Positions 1-10,999 of a stretch of 42,500 bases of DNA are shown here, in pieces. The notes under the pieces are model-generated. The model was not told the DNA's origin. It was given only the letters and a program-made list of their open reading frames with translations, and made no database searches. The stretch spans positions 3,287-45,786 of the forward strand of contig KV908512.1 in NCBI GenBank assembly GCA_002005505.1, in the 5' to 3' direction. Positions within the stretch are counted from its first letter, which is position 1. Each line of letters starts with the position of its first letter. The DNA comes from Botryococcus braunii (Eukaryota; Chlorophyta; Trebouxiophyceae). Position numbers and translations under genes: made by a program.

Positions 1-389
<389 letters not shown>

Positions 390-967
390 ACAAGTGGGGG
401 GCATGCTTGAGCACGCGAGAGCACATGTTAAAAAGCATGTTTACAACTTTCTGGTGCGTTGACTGCTGGCATCCCTGATCATATATTGCTACAGCATGCG
501 GAAGCGACGTATAGGTATATTGATAACCCGTGCTTTGAATCCCCCCATCGATGGGGATCGATATCGTGTCCGCACCGGGTTGAAAGCGATGGTTACCAGG
601 ACTTGTGCGGTTGGTAGGTTACAAGCAGTACTTTCGTTGCGCATTGGGGAGTTTCTAACCTCTTCTGTGAGGATAAGTACACAGATCACAGAAGAGGATA
701 AGTCCTCCCTTATCGTCTTTTCTGATGAAGTCAGGTGGCCGCCCTACGTAGGGTATACCACCATTCAACAAAGAAAAGTGTCTTTCATCAACTTCATTCA
801 ACTGGAGTCGCATTAATGCGGCTCCAGTGGGCAATGCCCTAGACCTTGTTCTTTCACTTCTTCGAATGTAAAAGTAGTAAAAGCTTAGATGTCCAAAACT
901 GAAAGGCTAAAATACAGTTTTTAAAGTTAGATAATTGAAACTTGAGATATTGTTCCGTTGCATTCAG
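390..967. other. Unassigned stretch before the methyltransferase exons
   Basis: An open frame at 496-816 (+) has no recognisable domain and no clear splice context. The stretch ends in a plausible acceptor (ttccgttgcattcag, ending at 967) that starts the first recognisable methyltransferase exon. Upstream exons of that gene should lie here or before the window, but I could not identify them. Confidence 0.5.
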
Positions 968-1299
968 GGCTTCCGGAGCCCTGGAGCCTGGCGGGAGGGG
1001 AAGTCACTTTCCAATCGGGGACATTCTCACAGAACGGACGGCTGCCGGAGGTCCCCTCCAACGTGGTTCTGCACAAGGGCCTCTTCATCGACTCATTGCC
1101 GGACTACCTCACTGCCCAGCGAACTCAACGTCGCAAGGCTGGGCAGGCACGGCCAACTCTCCTTCCCTACGCCTCCTCCTTGATCTGAGCTCCCCCGCCA
1201 TATGCGTGTGCACATCCCACGAGACCAGTCGGCCCATGCAAGCGCTTTGCTAGCCTCAAAGCTACCGTGAACAGTCCTCTTAAAGTCTTCGTGTCTTTG

Positions 1300-1337
<38 letters not shown>

Positions 1338-2182
1338 GGGGGGGGGGGAGGGGGTTGGGTGGGAGGGCGCGCGTGGGAGGGTGCGTGGGTGCGTGCGTGC
1401 GTGCGCGTGCGCGCAGGCGTGCATGGTAGTGCGCGTTGTGCATTTCATACCTTTCCTATGCTTCAAATTGAAGAATTCGGTTGGTTGAGTTGGAGGAGCT
1501 GGTGCGTTTGTTCTGAATGCTATAGTTCCTTCCCTCCGGTATTGCCTTCAAACTTCAGTATGGCAACAGGGCACCCTGAAGCCATCAATCATGTGGACAC
1601 ACAAGAAGGTCGGCCTTTTTTGGACAATCATATGAAAGCGTGGAGCCGATGTTTATGCGTCACACAAGCAGCAGGGTCGTACAGGTTCTGCTTCGTAGAC
1701 CACAATGCTGCAGGCAAAGTACACATGCTGTTGTTGTATTACATACGTGCACCAGACTTCAACGTGTGGACTTGGCTGGATACTTTGCCATACGTGCGTC
1801 ATATGACTAGGTTTGGGGCATGCATCTTGAGGCCGGATCTCAGTCGTGTAATCTGTGAGTTCAGGCGGATCACGGAGTGACGTACATGCACGTGGACTGC
1901 GACCTGTACACCGGAGCGGCACAGGCGTTGTTGCTGAACGCCCCTCGAATGCAACCCGGGACCATCCTGATTTTTGACGAGCTTGTGAACTACCCTAACT
2001 ACCGTGATCATGAGGTCAAGGCCCTTTGGGAGTGGCTGGCTGCCACTGGGCTGCGCCTTCGTGTGATTGGTATTTGGGGAGCCAGCGACGGGGAGGCCAT
2101 CTTACTGGACCCACCCCCTCACCTTTCGGTGTGCCTTTCCTTCTTATTACACGGTTTCTGCCCAGGTTTTAAGAACGTTTGA
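968..2182 (+). CDS. TylF-like class I SAM-dependent methyltransferase, C-terminal exons (partial)
   Basis: Two exons are recognisable. The first, 968 to about 1129-1150, encodes a GLPEPW motif, then a glycine-rich turn, a PEVPSNVVLHKGLF stretch and LPDYL, the order found in macrocin-O-methyltransferase-like (TylF/MycF) enzymes. The second begins at 1865 (or 1859) and encodes ADHGVTYMHVDCDLY, then PGTILIFDEL, NYP and DHEVKALWEW. The HVDCDLY and FDEL acidic motifs are the ones that bind the divalent metal and substrate in this family. The exon reads to a stop at 2180-2182, but the true 3' end may be spliced elsewhere. The exon junction is not settled: a GT donor at 1130 joined to an acceptor at 1858, or a GC donor joined to 1864, both keep frame. 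The intron holds a (GT)n and G-rich tract at about 1299-1440. N-terminal exons with the glycine-rich SAM loop are missing from what I can read. The substrate is unknown. Confidence 0.7.
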
Positions 2183-2296
2183 ACTAGCTTCGTCTGCTCC
2201 ACGACATGAATAGTCCCCTTCCCCTCCGTCTTTTTCTCCCTTGCAGGCACACATGTGAGCATCCACGCAAATAAGCACAACCACGTGTGCGCACAC

Positions 2297-2690
<394 letters not shown>

Positions 2691-3637
2691 AATGCTGGGA
2701 ATGGAAATGTCACCCGTTATTCACTGTCAGCGAGTACGTCTGCATGCATACATGTACACCATTAGCTTTGGGCAGTTGAAGTTGGCAATTCTGCATGCTT
2801 CTTCATGTAAATGCTCTGCGTGCAGTGTGTGTACACACTGCATGTAGTGTGGACAAGATTTGTGGAGTTTTCACAAAGACAGGCTGAGTCCCAAGTTCAA
2901 TGCGTTTGCCGGGGGTTGCTGTTTCAAGAGTGGGTTAAGGATAACATGTATGCATCATCCATGTCCATTTCAACTGGAAAGGAGGGTTTTACAAACGTTG
3001 TTGCTTGTTTCCTGAAAGTTGTATGTTTTCACGGCGCAGCCTTTTGTGCAAAGCATCGCCTTCATGGTGACGGAGTAGTTGATAAAAGTGGCCGCTTTCA
3101 AAGTTATTTGCAAATGTGCATGCCCAGACGTGGATACCCTTACAGCATCTGCAATCGATGATTTTCCATCGATATCCATGGTTACCGCTCTAGATTTAGC
3201 CCTGCAACACAGGAGGTCCTCGGAGGCGCGTCAGGGATCCCATGCATGCTGGCCAGTAAGCACAGACAAATTTGCAAACCATTTGCATCCATTGTACAAT
3301 TGTACAATGGTTTAAATGTTGCGGAAGGAAAGAGCAGCCCTGTTGCCAGAAGGCTGGCTGACAAACCCTTGCAAGCTTTTCTATATCAGCATTTTTTATG
3401 GTGCCCAACGATCTACATGGTAAAAACTCTAGTCTTTGTCTCAAAACCATAGAAACACTAGTATTTGCTGTGGTGTTACAGCCCTTGTACATATTGTATT
3501 TACTGCGGGATAACGCTCCTTGTTAGATGAAGTCCGTACATACTGTGAGCACTGACAAAGTCCGATGTTCCTAAAGGAGGAAATCAGCTGCATCTCGACC
3601 CCAAATCTCAAGGTTAACCGTTTGCATTACGAACGTT
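2691..3637. other. Unassigned intergenic DNA with one perfect palindrome
   Basis: No convincing exon is seen. The only structure noted is a perfect 22-bp palindrome at 3289-3310 (CCATTGTACAA and its mirror). Confidence 0.5.
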
Positions 3638-4020
3638 CACAAACTTGTAAGTTCAAGATGTGGGCTAGTATCGTTAAGAAGTGGGGCTCACAAGCTTGTG
3701 GGTTCAAAATGTGGGCTAGTATTGTATGAAGTATCTACTACGTAGGGATCATGAGGGCTCTGTGCACAAGGTCGTGAATTCAAGATGTGGGCTTGAATCG
3801 TCAACAAGTAGGACTCACAAGGTTGTGTATTTAAGATGCGGGCTAGTATACTATACATATCGTTTAGAAGTGGCTCCCCATGGGGCTCACAAGCTTTTGG
3901 ATTCAAGATGTGGGCTAGTATACTATTCATATCGTTAAGAAGTGGGGCTCAGAAGCTTGTAGGTTCACGATGCGGGCTAGAATCTGTATACACACAGTCA
4001 CCGTAAGAAGTGGGGCTCCT
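3638..4020. repeat. Degenerate tandem repeat, about six units of 50-75 bp
   Basis: Successive units share the core CACAAGCTTGTGGGTTCAAG then ATGTGGGCTAGTAT and end in AAGAAGTGGGGCT. Copies begin near 3638, 3688, 3766, 3817, 3889 and 3950. The copies differ by point changes and small insertions, so the array is old. The GTTCAAG core looks slightly like a tRNA B box, but no tRNA fold was found. Confidence 0.85.
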
Positions 4021-4758
4021 AGGGCCTGATCAGTGGAGCGTTTCCGTCGCCACTCCGACACTCCAGTGCAAAAAATCTAGGATTTTGAAACGTTGTACAA
4101 CGTTTGAAAATCTTGCACATGTGCTGCTAATCAAAGCTCGTTGGCATAGTTTGATTGTAATGAACTTGATATCGAATGCCCCTTAAGCCCCAGTTATATA
4201 TATCATATCTCAAGAGAATCCCTCCGATTCTGATAGAAAACACTCCCAGGAAAATCACCTACGCACTATTGTTATGGCGAACCTGGCATCAAAAAACTAT
4301 GACGACGGCAGAAAAAACATAAAGCAAGTCGGGCTCATCAGCACGTGCACGTGATGCATTATCATTTAATCAATTGATATTAATTATTCTTAATATTCAT
4401 GAATATTCATCATTGGATGAAGGACATCTGTCCCCAAGTGACTTTAGTTAAAAGTAACTTTTTTGGAGTGAGAAAGTTTAAGGAGCATCAATGTTTGTGC
4501 TCATGTATATCATATAGAAAATTCTGCAACATAGCTAACTCCCTATGTACCTTACTCATGTATGTCATCCACGTGCACAAGGACCTAACGTAACGTCCAT
4601 TGCTGTTTAAGCACCATGTTGAAACAGTGTTGGCGCTGGTGTGCTCCTGAATAGCTCGCCCTTCTACTCAGCAAGCATAAGTTGGTCTGATAGGTCCTGG
4701 GGAAGATATATTTGATATATCAGGACTTCTTACGAAGTTTTGGGAGGAAGTCTTGTCT
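4021..4758. other. Intergenic DNA with short palindromes
   Basis: A near-perfect palindrome of 32 bp lies at 4081-4112 (16-bp arms, one mismatch). AT-rich palindromic sequence lies around 4375-4415 (TATTCATGAATA). No exon was recognised. Confidence 0.5.
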
Positions 4759-4882
4759 TGTTTAACTTCTTGCGAAGTGTTGGGAGGAAGTCTTGTAAGA
4801 TGTATCTGATCAGATACTTCTAACAAGACTTCTTCCCAACACTTCGCGATCGTGTACACTTCTTACGTAAGAAGTTAAACCA
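4759..4882. mobile_element. Hairpin, MITE-like inverted repeat
   Basis: The sequence from 4772 folds back on the sequence ending at 4847, centred on TGATCA at 4807-4812, with about 38-bp arms and few mismatches. The pairing resumes outside this core: GTTTAACTTCTT at 4759-4770 matches AAGAAGTTAAAC at about 4871-4882, after an extra segment of about 22 bp on the right side. A partial direct copy of the left arm lies just upstream (about 4730-4757). It has no coding capacity. A non-autonomous MITE-like element is an inference from shape only; no target-site duplication was confirmed. Confidence 0.6.
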
Positions 4883-6345
4883 AAACTTCAAAATTCCCTC
4901 ACCTCGGGGAGTACCGGTCCATTTCATAGGTATAGGTAAGTACCGTGCCCTTTTGATGACCACAGAACGTTTCTGTGTTTACGTTAACACGTGTTCAACA
5001 CGCCGGCGCTGGCCCTCCTTAAGGCTTGCCAGTACCGGTACCTGTCAATAGGGGAACGTGTCCCCTGCTTGTCGACGATTTTCCTGCTGTCCCTCGTCAA
5101 CACGCCACCATACGCCAAATCTGGATCCGCTGATATTTGAATACATTTGAATTCCTGCCGCTCAAATCCTGTCCCCTCCACATTTTGGAAACCCACCGAA
5201 ACCACCTCGTCCATTCTCCCCAACCCCTCGAGGCCTCCCCCAACATGTGGCTCGCACGTGGGGCTCACATCATGCGAGTCGCGTGACTCACATGCGTGCA
5301 TGTCCATGTGATTGCAATTGTATGCCCCGCATCGACGTCCGTACTGTCATATTGGGCTTGCAACAAGTGTGATCATGATCCGCTCTTTACATCGGTTGTG
5401 TCCGTCCTCTGGAGGTAGTTATCAACATGTTGATATCAATATTATTACTGTTATTCACTACATCTACCCACTCGTGTAGCCGCAGGCGCCTGCGGGTCAT
5501 GTAGGATATTCCTGGTCGGTCGGAATGCTGAAGTGAAAGGGTGTGTTGCCCACCCCTCACTTGTACCTCGATTTCATCCAACAATTGTACTGCTGGATTC
5601 TGCGGGTCAGCAAACCTTGGATAAAGGCCTGCCACGGCTTTTCACATTGCAAACGTTAATTTCTTGTAAATCTACGTTGGCTGGATTGTCTTGCGACTTA
5701 AAAGTTAAATTAGCGTGAGCTCCAGTGGACTTGGCGAAAGGTGAGAACGGGCAGTCCGTCCGATTTTCAGGGTTAGTAGATACTACTTTTGTGTCCTGCA
5801 TACATTTTGGAAACTTTTCTTGTTATATAACTTCTACAACGTTTGATCGGTTTAAGACGAGCGGAACATGCAGAATCCTCCAATGGAGCGCACATGCAGA
5901 ATACTTACGGACAAACATGCAGAAGATAATGTAGACATAATCACGGGAATTTGGATTTTTTTGTGTATGAAGCTGGAATCCTGTTTGATCAGCTTTGAGT
6001 ATGTTTGGTGTCTGTTTGTGGTAAGGCTGCTGACACGGAGTGGGATTACGGGGTCGTAGAGCTGAACACAGAAGCACCATGGACGTAAGTTCGAATCTTA
6101 TTCTGGTGGAAATAACAGTGTTTGAATGCAACGTGCTATTTTCAATTGGTGCCAGCTCTCAAGATCTCATCGTGATTTACTTCTGATCTCATCGATGGTC
6201 ATATTAATCATCAGCATACCACAGTGTACACGCAAATCTGCAAAATTGCGCTGTTAAGTTGGTGGTCAAAAATGTAAATGTTAAAATTGAAAAGGCTGGT
6301 GACGGGGTTTTAACCACGTAAATAACCACATGATGCGCGCTGTAG
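4883..6345. other. Unassigned intergenic DNA
   Basis: Open frames such as 4984-5307 (-) and 5823-6131 (-) show no recognisable domain. A perfect 16-bp palindrome (CCGCAGGC and its mirror) is at 5480-5495. A lone B-box-like GTTCGAATC is at about 6090, with no matching acceptor stem. Confidence 0.4.
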
Positions 6346-6591
6346 TTCATCAAGGATGCTGCGAAGGATTTCATGGAGAGTTCGTCAGGGCCTGGACAGT
6401 CAGCTGCTGGGGCCGGCACTGGAGGACAGACCCACAGTGGTGTAGACTGGCATCAGTTGGGGAATCTAGCGAGCCACATCAGCTCACGTGGTGGGGCTGA
6501 CCCAGATCCCAACCAGTTCGGTTTTGATGACATCCAGAGAATGTATGGCCTGCCTCGCCGTTGGGGCGCCCCTCGCTTGAACGATCAATAG
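6346..6591 (+). CDS. Possible last exon or small protein, unrecognised
   Basis: The frame 6346-6591 is bounded on the left by a possible acceptor (ctgtag before 6346) and ends in TAG. It encodes KDAAKDFMESSSGPG, a Gly/Ala/Ser-rich stretch, then GVDWHQLGNLASHI, FGFDDIQRMYGLPRRW and a terminal LNDQ. An internal ATG at 6373 would give a 72-residue protein. The composition and codon choice look like real coding sequence, with an acidic-aromatic C-terminus, but I do not recognise the family. An AATAAA at about 6912 could end the transcript. No upstream exon was identified. Confidence 0.4.
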   Translation, partial: FIKDAAKDFMESSSGPGQSAAGAGTGGQTHSGVDWHQLGNLASHISSRGGADPDPNQFGFDDIQRMYGLPRRWGAPRLNDQ

Positions 6592-7130
6592 TGATTGCTT
6601 AAAACCATTGCTCGACCTTGTTTCTACATGACATGTGTCTAAAATTCAGGCACCATGCTGAAGATTAACATCTTCATGTGCAGATATTGCAACTGTCATT
6701 TTGTTCACCCCTTTAGTTGCTATTCGATTTTGCTTGTAACATTCTTCGTGCAATATGTTGGAAAGATCTACTGCGAATGCACTTGTGTTAAATATATGGT
6801 CTAATGGTAGCGACGTGCTCAAGTTAACCATGTTGCTGTGCTTACTCTCATTCATCGTCTCTGCATTTGTTTCACTCTTTAAGCTGCCAAGTCCTCAACT
6901 TTTGAAAGGGGAATAAATGTATTGTACTTCAGACGCGTTTTGGATCCTTATACTTTGGAATATTGATAAATTATTGGTGAAATCGAGGGTTGTTGGAGCT
7001 CAGGTTTATGGGAGGCGCTGGCGAGAAGAAAGCTGATCCAAGTGTGGTAAGTCAACACACAGGCAACAACGCACACACCTAACCTATCTCATCTAGCTAT
7101 AGCCCAATCATCTTTACATGTATATGCGCA

Positions 7131-7139
<9 letters not shown>
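6592..7139. other. Unassigned stretch, possibly 3' untranslated DNA
   Basis: Apart from an AATAAA at about 6912, nothing was recognised. Confidence 0.4.
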
Positions 7140-7199
<60 letters not shown>

Positions 7200-7351
7200 G
7201 TACTCACGCACCCACACATGTGCGCGCGCACACGCTTATGAGTGTACATTTGTTTGTTGCATGCATACTTGCACAGACCCACGACAATTCGCAACACCAA
7301 CAAGAGCAGCACTGGAAATTGCCCCTAACAATGGCAGCAATAACAATACGA

Positions 7352-7424
<73 letters not shown>

Positions 7425-7640
7425 ACGTGCGTGCGCGTGCGTGCGGGTGGATGGGTGTGGGTGGGGCAGTTATTTGTGCGTGCATGCATTCAAGTGTGGC
7501 TCATGCGTGTTTTGCGTACATGAGCAAGAAAATCATGCACGCACGCGCTCGTGTGTGCATGCTCGTGCGCGTTTCTCGTACATGAGCAAGAAAATTATGC
7601 GATCGCTCGCGCGCGCCTGTGTGTGTGCGTGTGCGCATGT
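7140..7640. repeat. (CA)n, (GT)n and a 62-bp tandem duplication
   Basis: (CA)n at 7141-7198 and (GT)n at about 7355-7423 are followed by GC-alternating DNA. A segment containing CGTACATGAGCAAGAAAAT occurs at 7515 and again at 7577, giving a two-copy tandem repeat with a 62-bp period. Confidence 0.9.
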
Positions 7641-8075
7641 GAATGTGTGTGCTGCGCGTGCGCTCCTTCATCACGTCAGCATGGCCGTGTGGTCAGTAGA
7701 AGAAGGCATGTTTCAAAATTTTCTGGCTGTTGCATCGTGGATCTCAGCCCGTCTTTGGTCACCCAGGTCACCGGATGGGCCTTGAGGCCACTTGATATCT
7801 GAATTACATAGTTTTTATGTAGCTGAATTATATAGTCTTCATCGTTGCTGGTTTACAAATTATAATGGTTTATCAAGATCGTTGGCGTAGCTTTCATGTC
7901 GAGTCTGACATGTTTGTCGCTAGTGCTCGAGATTGTGCACAAACACGATCACTGGGAATGAAAATAACAAACACGAGCACTGGGCTGAATGTAAAGAACA
8001 CGAACATTGGGTATGAACATAAAGAATACGCGCCCTGGGAATGACCATAACAAAACGAGATTGGGGTCCATGATC
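7641..8075. other. Unassigned, short degenerate repeats
   Basis: Around 7930-8050 a motif of the form AAACACGARCAYTGGG-ATGAA recurs about four times with a 33-38 bp period. No gene was recognised. Confidence 0.45.
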
Positions 8076-8453
8076 ATGTCCAGCGTTGCACAAAGCGGAG
8101 GAATATCTCTCATATCGCTCAAACTCCACCTTCCTAATGGTACATTGCGGACCTTTATGCGATTTAGATTAGGGTGTCATGACCTTCCTATTGATAAAGG
8201 TAGACAACAAGGCATCCCTCGAGAGCAGAGGATTTGCACGAGGTGCTCCTTAGAGCTCGTTGGTGATGAACATCATCTGTTGTTCACTTGTCCGGCTCTA
8301 CAACATGTACGGCAACAATTTATGCATATCTTTCAACAAAGGAGTCGATCTGTATAGACGTTTATGTGGCAAGAAGACCTTGAAGGGGTTGCCAAATTTG
8401 TGACTAGAGCACTGGAGAGCTACCTCACTCTCCCAGGTGCTGTGCGACCTTAG
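8076..8453 (+). mobile_element. LINE-type retrotransposon remnant: reverse-transcriptase C-terminal region
   Basis: The frame encodes FRLGCHDLPIDKGR, then CTRC, then GDEHHLLFTCPAL. This is the zinc-binding C-terminal region that follows the reverse transcriptase of many non-LTR elements in algae and plants. It has the C-x2-C and H-x4-C spacing and the GDEHH signature. An in-frame TAG lies at about 8355-8357, yet the same frame continues with FMWQEDLEGVAKFVTRALE to a stop at 8451-8453, as intact family members do. The element is therefore a broken 3' fragment. No reverse transcriptase core was found upstream and no poly(A) tail is evident downstream. Confidence 0.75.
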
Positions 8454-9678
8454 TTGGCTAGATATGGGTCATTCATTGTACTGCCGTCCTCTAGAGGCAC
8501 TAGCTTCACTAAGGGGAGACCAACTGTCAGCTTATCCGGGCTGGGGCATAGTGGCACTTTTGTGGGAAGGGTATGAGGGCAGTGTGAGCATGGTGGAAGG
8601 GCTATAACGCTATGAGGACATTGTCAATGACATGTGCAGTGAAATCATCAGCACAATGCAGGCTTTATGCATTACCATGTGTTTGTGAAAAGTGAGTTGT
8701 TAGGTGGAGGACAATGGGGGATGTTGCAAGCTGGGTTGTGCAGTTTTGGGCCACCGAGGCCGCCACACCTGCATGGGCAGTTCAGTTGCAAAACTTCATA
8801 CAAACGCACTCCCCCATCAGGGCACCCCACCATTGCTGCCTGCCATTGGGAAACTCTTGCAAATCTCAGGCAAAAATTGGAATTCAGACTTGCCCACCTT
8901 TTGTATTGAGTGCAAATAGGGCAACTAGTACAATGTCTTGGGAGCACCCAGGCTAGTAGCTAGGATTGCAGTCCCGCTGATTTATCTCCCATGAAGATGA
9001 ATGACTGGCTTTCAATTCTATTGAATTCTCTTCAGTCCATTAACCACCTCCTCCTAAAGAGCCTGAAGTGGATGATTGTTGTGTAATCCGCTAACGAGCA
9101 AACCAACTAAGGAGGACTCATGATGCACGCACACGGATGCGATAGCTTCAGTGTAATACTACCTATACATTCAGAAGCAACGGTGCGGTATAGGTATTGA
9201 GTGTTAGCGACCAGCGGCACTGCTCGCGGTGTAGTCGCAGTTCCGTGCTTCGGAAGTACGTCGAATTAAAGAGAACGGTTGTGACTGAAGCTTCAGTACG
9301 ATATGTTTATGTGCAGAGGCATCTGTGTAATGAAAAAAACGAAAGACGAAGCTGCAATATGTCGCAATGTGTTGCGCTTGTGTACGGTCATGATTCGACT
9401 CTTTTGGACGGTATTAGGCGGTATTCAACCCTCCAGCGTTGAATACCGCCGACTCGGCGCCGAATCGGGAGCGTCGACAAATTTTAACGAGTCGATTCGA
9501 TTCGATTCGACGCCAAATTTCCCGTAGTGTCTTCAGCCCTAGTGGCTGGTCGTTGGATGTAATCTTCCTTTTCTTTCCTTTCCTTTCCTTTCCTTTCTGT
9601 TATTTATGTCTCTATCTTATGTATAAATGATACAAGCAGGCATGACATCGACGGCAAGACGGGGGCTGGTGCTTGCAG
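8454..9678. other. Unassigned DNA with a hairpin and a pentanucleotide repeat
   Basis: A hairpin with 12-bp arms (GGCGGTATTCAA and its complement) is at about 9417-9450. ATTCG-type repeats lie at 9490-9512 and (CCTTT)n at 9568-9596. Frames at 8667-8956 and 9197-9442 have no recognisable domain. Confidence 0.45.
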
Positions 9679-9812
9679 ATAGATCAGCTGCTGGACTTCT
9701 ACCGCCGCACTACAGGCCAATCTTTCGGCGGCTCGTCAGGGGAGTACGATACGCTGGCGAAGCTAGCAGCCTCCAACAACATACCTTTCAAGAAGGAAAT
9801 TCTGCAGAAGCT
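9679..9812 (+). CDS. Orphan internal exon, unrecognised protein
   Basis: Between a good acceptor (ggtgcttgcag) and a consensus donor (CT followed by GTGAGT at 9813) lies an open 134-bp exon. It reads IDQLLDFYRRTTGQSFGG, SSGEYDTLAKL, then AASNNIPFKKEILQKL. The Leu/Lys periodicity suggests helices. Splice signals and amino-acid composition make a real exon likely. No partner exon is certain; a following acceptor at about 10199 (gcactgcag) keeps frame and soon reaches a stop. The family is not recognised. Confidence 0.5.
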
Positions 9813-10580
9813 GTGAGTCCCCTGCCTTGAGTTGTGGATGCGCACCTTCACTGCCTTTGGCATGACTGTTAAGACCTTTAAATGTTTTGGGTAAATGGTT
9901 TAGGTCATGCAAGCGAAACTTTTTGTACCAGCAGCGCTCGCACGACCCTAGCCCTAATCCTGTTAATAGGTGCCTGTTTTACAGGTCATGTTTTTCTGGT
10001 CATGGAGTGTGCCGGGTTACATTCTCGCGTCACAATCAGTCGATCTAATGTCGCATGTCATGTCTACCAACGGCTGCTGTTACAACTTGGGGAATTACAC
10101 AAGGCACACGACGATTAATATCATGTGTTAATTGAAGCTGAACACCGATGCATAGCTGATTTGATTTAATGACACATTTGTCCCGCATGCACTGCAGTGT
10201 TTTGCAAGATCCTGAAACAAGAATTAAGACTCAATGACATCCTCTTGCGGACCATTGATGCGTAAAGTCTTGATATTCAATTTGACTTAGAAGCTTGTAA
10301 GTCATATGTGCAAGGAGATCTAGAAGAAGAAATTATGTGGGTTGAAACATCAGTGAAGAAGAAAATACTTGGGTTTGGGTCGTTTAAATTTAAACATACT
10401 TTTATTAAACATTTATTTTAATTTAAAGATGTTTATCGCATTCTTGCAGAAGCGAAGGCCGTCATATGTGTTTAGCCTCTAGAGGGGTAAGCACGAGGTA
10501 AGGTATGTTACCGAACTGTTTTGATGATCGTTCAGGATTCTCTTTCGACACTTTAGACGTTCTCATGCTGACCACCGAAT
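9813..10580. other. Possible intron and 3' DNA of the orphan exon
   Basis: AT-rich in places, with the palindrome TTTAAATTTAAA at about 10384. A possible short terminal exon begins at about 10200. Nothing else was recognised. Confidence 0.3.
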
Positions 10581-10655
10581 AGTCGCGCAAGATGCGCGGT
10601 GCGGACATGGGATCATTATTGGTCCCATGTCCGCACTGGGCATGTTGCACGACTT
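10581..10655. repeat. Hairpin with roughly 32-bp arms
   Basis: AGTCGCGCAAGATGCGCGGT and the following GCGGACATGGGA pair with the sequence ending at about 10654. The innermost 14 bp (GTGCGGACATGGGA) match perfectly across a loop of about 10 bases. A run of TAGCTA repeats follows at 10785-10815. Confidence 0.75.
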
Positions 10656-10999
10656 CATGCTGGCCATTGCAACCCACCGTGCGTGTGCTGGACGAGAGAA
10701 ACAGTGGGTTTCAAAACACGTCCTGCATATGTGTGCACGCCGTGCCCTTACTCTCACGTGCGAGTAACGGCAGCTATGTCGCTATAGCTATATATAGCTA
10801 GCTACATAGCTAGCAATTGGGAATTCCTTGTAAGGCCACATCTCGTGTTCCTGTAAAAGAGCCACATGAACGCTCCTGACCATGTGGACGTGGCATGCAG
10901 GGTCCAGTGGAAGCTGGGTGGAAGCTTCTAAGCAGTCCATTGTATGAGGTAATATAACTGCCCATATGAATGTGGTTAAGGGTGAAGGCTGGCACTTGG

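Noticed and set aside
6084..6105. tRNA T-arm-like GTAAG-TTCGAAT-CTTAT
   Set aside because: The five-base stem can form, but no acceptor, D or anticodon stem fits upstream; similar lone B-box-like strings at 12431 and 42358 fail in the same way.
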